The notes under the pieces were generated by a model. That model was given only the letters and a program-made list of their open reading frames with translations. It was not told the DNA's origin and made no database searches. The position numbers were made by a program, and so were the translations under genes. Source: Alteromonas confluentis (GTDB lineage: Bacteria; Pseudomonadota; Gammaproteobacteria; Enterobacterales; Alteromonadaceae). From it: a stretch of 64,000 nt of DNA. This document shows positions 24,774 to 33,958 of this stretch, piece after piece. The first letter of the stretch is position 1, and each line of letters begins with the position of its first letter. The stretch is taken from contig NZ_MDHN01000032.1 of the NCBI RefSeq assembly GCF_001757105.1, forward strand, positions 44,378 to 108,377, read 5' to 3'.

Positions 24774-25472
24774 CTAGTCTAATGCACCCTGCAATACTCT
24801 GGAGAAGAAGTGCGGTTTCTGCGGTTGCTTATGCGTATAAAGCTTTGCTCTGCTGCGTTTTACAATTTTGCTTTCACCAGTTTCTTCTACTGAATCGCTT
24901 TCCTCGATGCGGTCGCGGAAGTTCTTTTTATGCAACGGCTTACCCAGCACAATTTCATACACCGTTTGTAATTCCGAAAGGGTAAACGGTTCGCGGAAAA
25001 AGTAGTTCGGTTCGGTGCTGTACTTGGCACGGTGATACAACCGGTGAAATGCTTTCTGAATCAGTTGCTGGTGGTCGAAGGGCAAATTAATCGATGGTGA
25101 TTCGCCAAGAAAATCAGACACTGACATCCAGCAAACCTGTTCGCTACATGAAGCCGATTCGTCTATGAGGCAAAGATAGGGGCAGGTAATGCTCCAGCCT
25201 TCAGGATCGCGACTGATATTACCTTCAAATTCCAGTTTGGCGATGTACGCCGGTGACAGTGCTACTTTTTCTTTGAGATTACGCAGCAGGGTGTCGTTAA
25301 GGTTCTGATCAGAATCTACATGTACGAAGCCGCCGGGTAAAGCCAGCACATTGGCATACACCCGGGCGTCAGAGGGGCGGCGGATCAGTGCAACCTGCAG
25401 CTGCTCGTCGTGGATGCGGAACAATACTGCGTCGATAGTACATACCGGCGTGGGGTAAGCCTGCTTAGTCAT
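24774..25472 (-). CDS. nrtR: NrtR-type Nudix transcriptional regulator of NAD metabolism
   Basis: A 232-residue regulator with an N-terminal Nudix-like domain and a C-terminal winged helix (FTLSELQTVYEIVLGKPLHK, then KNFRDRI). The Nudix box region (GGFVHVDSDQNLNDT... RNLKEKVAL) lacks the canonical REXXEE residues, as in NrtR proteins that sense ADP-ribose without hydrolysing well. Its ATG overlaps the end of the adenylyltransferase gene (ATGACTAA). It faces pncA-pncB-nadE across a gap with two matching palindromes, so it probably represses both arms. Confidence 0.85.
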   Translation of the reverse strand: MTKQAYPTPVCTIDAVLFRIHDEQLQVALIRRPSDARVYANVLALPGGFVHVDSDQNLNDTLLRNLKEKVALSPAYIAKLEFEGNISRDPEGWSITCPYLCLIDESASCSEQVCWMSVSDFLGESPSINLPFDHQQLIQKAFHRLYHRAKYSTEPNYFFREPFTLSELQTVYEIVLGKPLHKKNFRDRIEESDSVEETGESKIVKRSRAKLYTHKQPQKPHFFSRVLQGALD

Positions 25473-25992
25473 ACAGCTTATGCTCCTGCAGATACATTGC
25501 CACAGAAGGCGTCACTAAGTGGTCTATCGGTTGGCTTGTGCTCAGTGCGTCTCTCACCAATGTAGAGCGGATAGCCTTGCGTTCTGGTACCACAAAAACG
25601 CCCCAGCGTTGTTCGATTTCTTCGGCCTTGTAAAACTTCGACCAGTTGGCCTGATTATCCGGACCCATCACGAAACTAAGCTGATCGCCGCCAAATTCCG
25701 TATTTTCCAAATGAGAAAGCACATCAAAGGTGTACACCGGCTTGCCATCATTAGCAATCAGGTGCTCCACCGGGTAGGCCCTTACCCGCTTATCAGCAAT
25801 ATCATCGACAAACGCCTGTAGCAGTGCCACCCGATGGTTGTAATCAATCATCGATTTAGCAAACGCATGCTGGTACGACGGAATTAACAGCACCTGTTCA
25901 AAATTATTTTCGTGGTCCAGCACATGCTCAATGGCATCGAGGTGCCCCCGGGTAGGTGGATTGAACGCAGAACCGAATACGGCTGTTTTCAT
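25465..25992 (-). CDS. Nicotinate/nicotinamide mononucleotide adenylyltransferase-like protein
   Basis: A 175-residue nucleotidyltransferase with the family motifs GSAFNPPTRGHLDAI at residues 7-21 (GxFxPxxxGH) and IRSTLVRDAL near the C terminus (ISSTxxR). It would adenylate NaMN or NMN to make dinucleotide, the step between PncB and NadE encoded opposite. It is the first gene of the leftward nrtR operon. It is shorter than typical NadD, so a dedicated salvage enzyme separate from a housekeeping nadD is likely. Confidence 0.82.
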   Translation of the reverse strand: MKTAVFGSAFNPPTRGHLDAIEHVLDHENNFEQVLLIPSYQHAFAKSMIDYNHRVALLQAFVDDIADKRVRAYPVEHLIANDGKPVYTFDVLSHLENTEFGGDQLSFVMGPDNQANWSKFYKAEEIEQRWGVFVVPERKAIRSTLVRDALSTSQPIDHLVTPSVAMYLQEHKLYD

Positions 25993-26009
25993 ACAAAGCC
26001 CTTTTTAAT

Positions 26010-26028
26010 GAGTATTTAAAAGATACTT
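26010..26028. promoter_or_regulatory. Candidate NrtR operator, left site
   Basis: GAGTATTTAAAAGATACTT is an imperfect 7-5-7 palindrome (GAGTATT-N5-GATACTT) about 20 bases upstream of the adenylyltransferase start. It matches the architecture of the right site at 26142-26160. Confidence 0.6.
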
Positions 26029-26141
26029 GTTTAATCGCAGACAGGCAACCGTGAATTTCAGCAATCGCTTGCGACGCATTATTTAATAAATGGGATGAAG
26101 CGGTGAGCCGAATTAATGTTCAAAAATTAATTGACTTTAAA

Positions 26142-26160
26142 GGGTATTGATAGAATACTC
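26142..26160. promoter_or_regulatory. Candidate NrtR operator, right site
   Basis: GGGTATTGATAGAATACTC is a 7-5-7 palindrome (GGGTATT-N5-AATACTC) with one mismatch, about 25 bases upstream of the pncA start. The pair suggests that one dimeric regulator controls both divergent transcripts. Confidence 0.62.
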
Positions 26161-26183
26161 GTTTTATCGAAAGGAGACTGTTT

Positions 26184-26819
26184 ATGAAGATCGCATCGAT
26201 TAACGTAGATCCGCAAAAAGGATTTACCCCGCTATGCCCCGATGAACTCCCGGTACCGGGTGGTGACGAAATTGTGTCGGCATTGTTGGCGCAGAATGCG
26301 TTGGCTGACTATTTAATCGGTTCCAGCGATTCCCACTGCGACGCCGCGCTGTTTAAAGTGGATGCCGATGAAGACCAGTTCAAACCGCTGGATTACGAAA
26401 ATACCGACACCACGTTTAAGATGCACTGCAAGCCGGGCACCAAGGGTTTTGAATTACTCGATGGTTTGCCTGCACCCACTGAGTATGATTTTTTCGTGTG
26501 GAAAGGTGTGGCCCCCGATCTTCATCCCTATGGCGCGTGTTATCACGATTTGGCCGAAAAACTGTCTACCGGCGTAATAGAATTTCTTCGCTGTAACGAC
26601 GTGACCACTATTATTGCGGGTGGCCTGGCAACCGACTTCTGTGTCGCCACTACCGCACGACAGTTACAACAAACAGGGCGTTTTAAGGTTATTCTGCATT
26701 TAGATGCCTGTCGTGGCATCGCTCCGGATGGTACCCAAGCGCAAATTCAATCACTTCAGGAATCAGGAGTTGTCATCGCCGACACCATCGACGATGTCAA
26801 AAAAGCCATTGTTGCATAA
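26184..26819 (+). CDS. pncA: Nicotinamidase
   Basis: A cysteine hydrolase that converts nicotinamide to nicotinate, the first salvage step. The 211-residue isochorismatase-fold protein has catalytic candidates Asp9 (SINVDPQKGF), Lys107 (FVWKG) and Cys153 (LATDFCVATTA), plus a metal-site segment SSDSHCDAAL. AAGGAGA precedes ATG 26184. It is followed after 19 bases by pncB. Confidence 0.9.
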   Translation: MKIASINVDPQKGFTPLCPDELPVPGGDEIVSALLAQNALADYLIGSSDSHCDAALFKVDADEDQFKPLDYENTDTTFKMHCKPGTKGFELLDGLPAPTEYDFFVWKGVAPDLHPYGACYHDLAEKLSTGVIEFLRCNDVTTIIAGGLATDFCVATTARQLQQTGRFKVILHLDACRGIAPDGTQAQIQSLQESGVVIADTIDDVKKAIVA

Positions 26820-26838
26820 TCCCTTAAGGAACAAACCC

Positions 26839-28047
26839 ATGTCCCGCAATTCATTATTCAAGGAACATCTGAATTTTTCTGCGCTGGATAACGACTTTTA
26901 TAAAATGAACATGTGGCAGTGCTTCATGCACCAGTATCCCTACGTTGAAGACGTTGAATACCGGTTCGTTGTACGAAGTGATATTGATTTGCGGCCCTAT
27001 CGTGGTGAAATCCAGCAAGAGTTAGAAAAGCTTGATGGCTTGCGCTTCACCCCAGATCAAATTAGCTGGCTGGAAAGCATTCCGTGGTACACCAAAGACT
27101 TCATCGAATGGGTGAGAATGTGGTCTTATCAATCTCGGTTTCTGCACATTGGTGAAGAGGACGGTCAGTTGTCTATCCGCGCGAAAGGCCCGTTGATGCA
27201 CGTGCATAATTTTGAAATGCCCGTGCTGTCTACGGTGGCCGAGGTTTATAACCGCCGTAACTATCCCGATAAGACTTACGAAGACGTGCGCCAGCCTTTG
27301 TTTGATAAGCTAAAATGGCTGAAGGAACAGCATGAAAAACACGATCTTACGGGGCTACAAATTGCCGAATTTGGCACTCGCAGACGTTTCAGTTATGAAG
27401 CGCAGCTTACTGTAGTGGATATGCTGAAAAGCATGATCCCTGAGGTGTTTGTGGGTACCTCCAATATGCACCTCGCCAAAGAGTTCGACATATCGCCCAT
27501 TGGCACCATGGCCCATGAAATCTTTATGCTATCGCAGCAGATTGGCGTACAGCTTGTGTATTCTCAGAAACATACGCTGGAAACCTGGGTAAAAGAATTC
27601 CGTGGTCAGCTAGGATATGCCCTTACTGACACTATCGGCATGGATGCCTTTGTGCGTGATTTTGACCTCTACTTCGCAAAACTGTTCGATGGCCTGAGAC
27701 ATGACTCCGGCGATCCGATAGAATTCGGTGAAAAGGCGATTCGCATGTATGAGAACCTCAACATCGATCCGAAAACTAAAACCATCATCTTCAGCGATGG
27801 TCTGGATTTCGAAACCATGGTGTCGTTGTTCTTGCGTTTCCGTGGTCGCATACAGACATCCTTCGGTATTGGCACCTTCTTGTCTAACGACGTGCGTGGT
27901 GTAAACCCACTGAATATTGTGATGAAACTGGTGCGGGTGAACGGTAAGCCGGTGGCGAAGATCTCTGACGCGCCGGGCAAGAACCTCTGCGAAGATCCTG
28001 AATTTGTTAGCTACCTGAAAAAGGTATTTGAAGTGAACTGGGCTTAA
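26839..28047 (+). CDS. pncB: Nicotinate phosphoribosyltransferase
   Basis: Makes nicotinate mononucleotide from nicotinate and PRPP. The frame is open upstream into pncA, but ATG 26839 (MSRNSLFKEHLNFSALDNDF) has a good spacing after TTAAGGA and matches the family start. The 402-residue product has FYKMNMWQ, EFGTRRRFS, GTSNMHLA and GLRHDSGDP, the usual substrate-binding motifs. Middle gene of the NAD salvage operon. Confidence 0.94.
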   Translation: MSRNSLFKEHLNFSALDNDFYKMNMWQCFMHQYPYVEDVEYRFVVRSDIDLRPYRGEIQQELEKLDGLRFTPDQISWLESIPWYTKDFIEWVRMWSYQSRFLHIGEEDGQLSIRAKGPLMHVHNFEMPVLSTVAEVYNRRNYPDKTYEDVRQPLFDKLKWLKEQHEKHDLTGLQIAEFGTRRRFSYEAQLTVVDMLKSMIPEVFVGTSNMHLAKEFDISPIGTMAHEIFMLSQQIGVQLVYSQKHTLETWVKEFRGQLGYALTDTIGMDAFVRDFDLYFAKLFDGLRHDSGDPIEFGEKAIRMYENLNIDPKTKTIIFSDGLDFETMVSLFLRFRGRIQTSFGIGTFLSNDVRGVNPLNIVMKLVRVNGKPVAKISDAPGKNLCEDPEFVSYLKKVFEVNWA

Positions 28048-28054
28048 GAGTTTT

Positions 28055-30169
28055 ATGGCAAATTACACCCGAATTGGTACAGCAGCGCTGCGCCAGATCC
28101 CTTTTGATTTTAAGGGCAATGTTTCCCGAATCCTTACCGCCATCGAGCGTGGACTGGATGCGCACATCAACATTCTGCTAATGCCGGAGTTGGCGCTCAC
28201 CGGTTACGGGTGTGAAGACAACTTTAGCTATCAGGAATTTAATCAGGCAGCCGAAGCCGCACTGAACGACGTACTGGCTGGCTACCAGGCACTGGCCCAC
28301 GAACGTGAGCATGCCGACAACATGCTCATTGCCATGGGCATGCCGGTCATGTTTCCCGGCGGTCAGGTGTATAACACGACGGCGTTTATCAGTGCTGACG
28401 GCCTGCATGGCTTTGCCTGTAAACAATATCTGGCTCGAAATGGCCTGCACTATGAACCGCGCTGGTTTGAAGCCTGGCCACGGGGCAGGGTGGTAAATCA
28501 TCCCACATTCAATGTGCCCTTTGGTGATGTGGTAGTGAATGCCGGTGGCCTGCGCATTGGTGTAGAAACCTGTGAAGACGCCTGGGTGGCAAACCGTCCT
28601 GGTCGCGACCTTTATCATCGCAATGTGGATGTGCTTTTAAACCCCAGTGCCTCTCACTTTGCGGTGGGCAAAAACTTTATCCGTGAACAGTTTATTAAAG
28701 AAGGCTCCCGTGCCTTTGGTGTGGTGTATGCCTACGCGAATTTAGCCGGTACCGAAAACGGCACCAGCATTTTTGACGGCGGTTCACTGATTGCGTCGGA
28801 AGGAAAAATCGTCTCCCGTGGCGACCGCTTCAACGTGCGCGATGTGGTGATGAACCAAACCCTGGTGAACGTGAGCGCCAACCGTGTATCCCGCGTGATC
28901 AGCTCTGAAACCATTGATATCGACGATACCAACGTAGTGGATATCGAATTATCTCTCACCCTGCCAAATGACGCCGTGCTGGCTGCTCGCAGTAACGACC
29001 GCGTAGATTCCGCCAAAGATGAATTGCCGGTATTCTGGGATTCACTCAGCGGTGACGACTACGCTTTTACCGAAATTTGCTATGCGCTTGGCAACGGCCT
29101 GTGGGACTGGACTACGCGCACCCATACCGACGGTTACGTGGTGAGTTTGTCCGGCGGTGCGGATTCTGCGCTGGTGGCAGCCTCGGTGTATGTGTCGCAT
29201 TTTGTGGCGCTGGAACAACTGGGTGTGCACGATTATCTGGCGACCTTACCGAAAGGATTAGCTGCGAAAATAGACGCCATCGCGCCGGGCGAAGACAAAA
29301 TTGCCTGGCTGAAAGAAAAGGCCATGCCGAAGGTGTTGCTGTGTTTGTATCAAGGCACGGATAACTCATCGGAAACTACGTTCAATGCGGCGAAGTATCT
29401 GGCAGAGGAAATCGGCGCCACCTTCCACAGCTGGAACATTGAACCGGTAGTACAGCAGTATCATTCTCTGGTGAACGGCCTGTATCCAGATCGTCCGCTA
29501 AGCTGGAAAACCGACGATATCGCCATGCAAAACATTCAGGCCCGCAGTCGTAGTCCGGGTGTATGGATGCTAGCGAACCGTGAGAACAAATTGCTGATTG
29601 CCACGTCGAACCTGTCTGAATCTGCTCTGGGTTACGCGACAATGGATGGTGATACGTCCGGCGTGATCTCCGTGATTGCCGGTATCAACAAAACCACCAT
29701 TCGGAAGGTCAACCGCTGGCTTGAAGAAGTGGGTTTGCCGCTATCTGTGGATGGTAAAAGCGCCCGCCATCAGCTGAAAGAAATGCACCGCGTGAACGTA
29801 CAGCAACCCACAGCGGAACTACGTCCTGAAGAGCAGACCGATGAAGCGGATCTGATGCCTTATGTGGTGTGCGATTTCATCATGGATTGCTATCTGGCCC
29901 GCCAGATGTGGCCAAAGAGCATTCTGGTAGAGCTGATGCTCAACGGTTTCGACAAAGATCACGACATGCGCCAGCTGGCCGCTTATGTTGAGCGCTGGTT
30001 CAGACTGTTCTGCCGTAATCCGTGGAAACGCTACGGCACCCGTGCCGGATTCCACATTGAACAGGTGTCACTGGATCCGAAAACCTTCCACCGTTTCCCA
30101 TTGCTGAACAATGGTTTCAGCGAGCAGCTACAGCAGATGTGGGATTATGTTGAGGAAGTGGAGGGGTAA
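28055..30169 (+). CDS. nadE: Glutamine-dependent NAD+ synthetase
   Basis: The last step of NAD synthesis: amidation of nicotinate adenine dinucleotide with glutamine-derived ammonia. The 704-residue two-domain form has an N-terminal nitrilase-like glutaminase (Glu in LLMPELALTGYG, Cys in VETCEDAW near residue 175) and a C-terminal synthetase with P-loop LSGGADSALVA near residue 366. It starts 7 bases after pncB, so the three genes form an operon. Confidence 0.95.
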   Translation: MANYTRIGTAALRQIPFDFKGNVSRILTAIERGLDAHINILLMPELALTGYGCEDNFSYQEFNQAAEAALNDVLAGYQALAHEREHADNMLIAMGMPVMFPGGQVYNTTAFISADGLHGFACKQYLARNGLHYEPRWFEAWPRGRVVNHPTFNVPFGDVVVNAGGLRIGVETCEDAWVANRPGRDLYHRNVDVLLNPSASHFAVGKNFIREQFIKEGSRAFGVVYAYANLAGTENGTSIFDGGSLIASEGKIVSRGDRFNVRDVVMNQTLVNVSANRVSRVISSETIDIDDTNVVDIELSLTLPNDAVLAARSNDRVDSAKDELPVFWDSLSGDDYAFTEICYALGNGLWDWTTRTHTDGYVVSLSGGADSALVAASVYVSHFVALEQLGVHDYLATLPKGLAAKIDAIAPGEDKIAWLKEKAMPKVLLCLYQGTDNSSETTFNAAKYLAEEIGATFHSWNIEPVVQQYHSLVNGLYPDRPLSWKTDDIAMQNIQARSRSPGVWMLANRENKLLIATSNLSESALGYATMDGDTSGVISVIAGINKTTIRKVNRWLEEVGLPLSVDGKSARHQLKEMHRVNVQQPTAELRPEEQTDEADLMPYVVCDFIMDCYLARQMWPKSILVELMLNGFDKDHDMRQLAAYVERWFRLFCRNPWKRYGTRAGFHIEQVSLDPKTFHRFPLLNNGFSEQLQQMWDYVEEVEG

Positions 30170-30178
30170 TAAATCAAA

Positions 30179-30204
30179 GAGCTTGCAATAGCATTTGCAA
30201 GCTC
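30179..30204 (+). terminator. Stem-loop after nadE
   Basis: GAGCTTGCAA pairs perfectly with TTGCAAGCTC around a six-base loop, 9 bases past the nadE stop. There is no strong T tract after it, so it may be a weak terminator or an RNA-stabilising hairpin. Confidence 0.55.
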
Positions 30205-30359
30205 GTTAAACATTACTTGCACGTTTTGTAGTATTTGCCACTCGGGTTGGCGAAAAGCAATTCGAGTTGCCCTGATTTGTATGTAGATTGTTAACAAATA
30301 GTAAAAAGCGTGATTTCAGCGCTTTGCATTAACAGCCACAGGAAGTCGGGACACCACAC

Positions 30360-33053
30360 ATGCATAACATCAACAAAATCACCCTGGCCATGGTTTTTGG
30401 CCTGGCTTTTTCTGCTCACGGGCAGGAAGCCACTACCGAACAAGCAGACACATCAGCTCAAACCGAAGCGACCGAAGACGAGCTTGGCCTTGAGGTTATT
30501 TCGGTTACTGCCACCAAGCGTAAAACCAAACTTATGGAAACGCCAGTGGCAATCTCGGCACTCAGTGAGGCGCAATTAAAACAGAATGGTGTGAATAATG
30601 TAAAAGACATTGCCAATCTGGTGCCTGGCCTGGATATTTCTACGGCTACCGATCAGTCTGCGCCGGTGATTTCCATGCGTGGTGTTCGCTCTACCAACAT
30701 CACTGAGTTGGGCGACCCGGCGGTAGGTGTGCACCTCGATGGCGTGTATTCGCCACGTATGCAGGGTGCGCTGGCCCTGATGTACGATGTCGACCGGGTT
30801 GAGGCGCTTCGCGGACCACAAGGTACGCTGTTTGGCCGTAACTCCACGGTAGGGAGCATCAATGTGATTTCGGCGAAGCCGAAATTCGAAGCCACTTATG
30901 GTGGTGTTAATGTTGAAGCGGGCAAGTACAAAAGCCGGGTTATCGACGGGTTTGTCAACGTACCCCTGAGCGACGACTTTGCAATTCGTGTCGCGGCCAA
31001 AGGCCTGCAGCGCGATTCATACCTGGAAGGCTATTACGACCCCAACCAATATGACACTCGGTGGTTAAGCGATGAGGTGCTCTCAGCACCGGTGATTTCT
31101 GAAGATTCCTATCAGGATATTGGCAGCACGGTTACCCAGCGAGAGAACTGGTGGATTGACGCTGCGGGCACCGATCCGGAAGCGCAGAAAGTACGCGCAC
31201 TTACCCCTGCCAGCAAAGATAACTTCTACAACAATGCCGATGAATATTCATTCCGCATTAGCACCCTGTGGGCACCACTGGACGGCAATTTTTCTAACCA
31301 CACGGTGTTCCAGCAGTATGTGAATCGCAGCGGTGGCAATATCGACCTGGTGAACTGTGACAAGTTACGTGGTCGCCCGGCGGAATACGGCGGTGACTGC
31401 AATAACTTGCTGCCCAGCGACAATACCTATCAAGCCGTGGTGAATGTACCTGGAGAGCTGAATCTGGACATCACTTATCTGCGCAACACCTTAAACTACA
31501 ACCTGAATGACGAGTTGAGCGTGGTGTGGTTGCTTGGTTATGAAGACATGGAGCGTTCATCACAACAGGATTCGGAAATTGGTCTGGATCCATGGGATGG
31601 TGCCATTTACTTTCTCGACGGTACCGGCGCGACCTCGTACTCCACCGAATTACAATTGCAGTCTGACGAATACGGCGATTTAATCTGGATTGCCGGGGTG
31701 AACTATTTCCACGAGAAAACCACTACCCTGGGTTACTACGACAACGCCATGGATGATAAAGCGTTCTGGGATCAGCCGGATCGTTCCACGGATGCGCTGG
31801 CGGTATTCGGCCAGGCAACCTATAACCTGAGCAAGGATTTACACCTTACCTTAGGCTATCGCTACAGCGACGAAACGAAAGAGGACGTAGGCGGCCGTAC
31901 ATACCGTTGCTCCAATGCCGATGGATGTGCGCCGGGCTGGTTCGGCCGCACTATTCTGAACGACCTGCCAACAGATGCCTTTGAAGACCCGTCTATCTAT
32001 CCGAGTTACTTTGCCAACGACAACAAAGGCAGCTGGACTCATCATGATTTTCGCGTGGGACTGGATTACGACATTTCTGCCAACACCATGGTGTACAGCT
32101 ATATCGCATCGGGCTTTAAAGCGGGCGGCATTGGTGATGTGTATGAAGTGGTGAACGACCGTACCGGCGATACCACACGCTTTGAAACCCAGTTTGATCC
32201 GGAAGAAGTGCTTACCTGGGAAATTGGCGCGAAATCCAGCTTGTTGAACAACTCGCTGAACTTGCAGGCGGTATTTTTCTATACCGACTACACCGATATG
32301 CAGTATGCCTCGGTGGGTTCCATCGGCAACGTTGAGCGTTTGTCGTCGGTGGAAGATGAGGAAGGGCGTCCGATCCTGGATGAAAACGGTCAGCCAGTGC
32401 TGGACTTCCAGAACCAGCCGGTTATTGCTTACTACACCCAGAACGTACCGGGTTCTACTATCAAGGGTATTGAACTGGAATTTGACTGGAAACCGTATGC
32501 GGGTGGCCGTATCACCGGTTATGCCACCTGGACGGATGCCAAGGTCACAGAAGACTGGATCACCAAGTGGGATTACGACCCGGAATACCTGTTTAACATG
32601 TCGTATGAAGAGTCTATCGACCCCACCAACGATGTGCTGACCACAAACTTAAACGGTAACAACATGGCGATGACGCCACGATTCACCGCCAATGTCAGCT
32701 ATACCCACACAGTGAACCTGGGCAACTATGGCTATCTGCATGGCTGGTTCAACGTAAACTGGAAAGACAAGTCATACACCACCATCTGGAACCTCGACAA
32801 ACACCTTGATGATATGGATTTCGTGGTACCGGATGAAGCCACTACCTACATGAACGATACCCGCGACAGTTTCGCCATGGTGAATGCGTCGGTGAAATAT
32901 GAGCCATTAAGTCAGGGTTGGTACGCCGAAGTATTCGTCAATAACGCCAGCGACGAGCTGGTGCAGTACTGGAACAATACCAGTAAGGGCATCGGTAAGG
33001 GCAGCTTCGGTATGCCGCGTTATTACGGCGTGCGTGCTGGCTTCTCGTTCTAA
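30360..33053 (+). CDS. TonB-dependent receptor linked to a GH16 glucanase
   Basis: An 897-residue outer-membrane active transporter. It has a signal peptide (MHNINKITLAMVFGLAFSAHGQ), a TonB box-like EVISVTATKR, a plug with VGVHLDGVYSPR and RVEALRGPQGTLFGRN, and a barrel ending VRAGFSF. An AGGAAG site precedes the ATG. The next gene is a secreted GH16 glucanase, so a beta-glucan oligosaccharide is the likely cargo (inference). A long leader of about 150 bases separates it from the nadE hairpin. Confidence 0.92.
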   Translation: MHNINKITLAMVFGLAFSAHGQEATTEQADTSAQTEATEDELGLEVISVTATKRKTKLMETPVAISALSEAQLKQNGVNNVKDIANLVPGLDISTATDQSAPVISMRGVRSTNITELGDPAVGVHLDGVYSPRMQGALALMYDVDRVEALRGPQGTLFGRNSTVGSINVISAKPKFEATYGGVNVEAGKYKSRVIDGFVNVPLSDDFAIRVAAKGLQRDSYLEGYYDPNQYDTRWLSDEVLSAPVISEDSYQDIGSTVTQRENWWIDAAGTDPEAQKVRALTPASKDNFYNNADEYSFRISTLWAPLDGNFSNHTVFQQYVNRSGGNIDLVNCDKLRGRPAEYGGDCNNLLPSDNTYQAVVNVPGELNLDITYLRNTLNYNLNDELSVVWLLGYEDMERSSQQDSEIGLDPWDGAIYFLDGTGATSYSTELQLQSDEYGDLIWIAGVNYFHEKTTTLGYYDNAMDDKAFWDQPDRSTDALAVFGQATYNLSKDLHLTLGYRYSDETKEDVGGRTYRCSNADGCAPGWFGRTILNDLPTDAFEDPSIYPSYFANDNKGSWTHHDFRVGLDYDISANTMVYSYIASGFKAGGIGDVYEVVNDRTGDTTRFETQFDPEEVLTWEIGAKSSLLNNSLNLQAVFFYTDYTDMQYASVGSIGNVERLSSVEDEEGRPILDENGQPVLDFQNQPVIAYYTQNVPGSTIKGIELEFDWKPYAGGRITGYATWTDAKVTEDWITKWDYDPEYLFNMSYEESIDPTNDVLTTNLNGNNMAMTPRFTANVSYTHTVNLGNYGYLHGWFNVNWKDKSYTTIWNLDKHLDDMDFVVPDEATTYMNDTRDSFAMVNASVKYEPLSQGWYAEVFVNNASDELVQYWNNTSKGIGKGSFGMPRYYGVRAGFSF

Positions 33054-33131
33054 CCTGAACCGTTTCATTCCCTCGTAGACTGCTGCACTGGTTTCCAGCG
33101 GCAGTCTGCACCCACTCATACCGGAGGTTTT

Positions 33132-33920
33132 ATGAAAACACTGACTGGATTATGTATGGCCGCTACCCTCGCTACCACGGCAGGTGTTAGCATTGAGGCA
33201 ACTGCTGCAGGCTATTTTAAAGATGATTTTAGCTGGGGCTTTAACAGCACAATTTGGCAGCCTCGCAATGGCAGCAATGGCACACCGTTTGGCTGTACCT
33301 TCAACGAAGGTGCTATTTCGCCCAGTTCTCATGGCATTACATTGTCGGTATCCGATGGCACCTGTTCAGAATTGCAGTCGAAAGCGTTTTACGGATACGG
33401 CAAAGTGCAAGGCTCGCTGAAAACCGGTAACACCGCAGGCACGGTTTCATCCATTTTCACTTATACCTCATGGTGGGATTCACCGGGCCGGGCATGGCAG
33501 GAAATTGATATTGAATTTTTGCCCAGCCTTGGCAATGTTGTGCATACCAACGTGATTTATCAGCCACAGGGTGGACAGTACCAGAGTTGGGAGCAGGATG
33601 TACCTCTGGGCCAGTACGGCCTGAATATCCAGAACGATTTACTGACCATAGGCTTCGACTGGTCTGAAACGCAGATCCGCTGGTACGTGTATGATTCATC
33701 AGGCAATGAACAAACCGTACGCGTGGTGTATAAAGACAATGGCGATGGCTATATTGCCAGCGATGAAATCCCCGCCTATGCCTGGCCGGTGGATAATACC
33801 AAAATCATGATTAATCACTGGCACGGTGACAACAGCGCGGAAGCGTTTTATTTCCCCGGCCAGTACTACCATCAGACCGCATGGGCGTATTACGATTTTC
33901 TTGAATACATACCCCATTAA
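33132..33920 (+). CDS. Secreted GH16 beta-glucanase
   Basis: A glycoside hydrolase family 16 enzyme of 262 residues with a signal peptide (to about residue 26). The catalytic motif is EIDIEF with Glu124, Asp126 and Glu128, within AWQEIDIEFLP. The GKVQGSLKTGNTAGTVSSIF stretch and the HWHGDNSAEAF end resemble lichenase/licheninase-type GH16, cutting beta-1,3-1,4 or beta-1,3 glucans. The N-terminal GYFKDDFSWGFNSTIW resembles bacterial lichenases. It follows the TonB receptor after 78 bases. Confidence 0.88.
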   Translation: MKTLTGLCMAATLATTAGVSIEATAAGYFKDDFSWGFNSTIWQPRNGSNGTPFGCTFNEGAISPSSHGITLSVSDGTCSELQSKAFYGYGKVQGSLKTGNTAGTVSSIFTYTSWWDSPGRAWQEIDIEFLPSLGNVVHTNVIYQPQGGQYQSWEQDVPLGQYGLNIQNDLLTIGFDWSETQIRWYVYDSSGNEQTVRVVYKDNGDGYIASDEIPAYAWPVDNTKIMINHWHGDNSAEAFYFPGQYYHQTAWAYYDFLEYIPH

Positions 33921-33958
33921 ACACTGCTTCGACAGGCGGGTCTGACCGAGGGCCCGCT

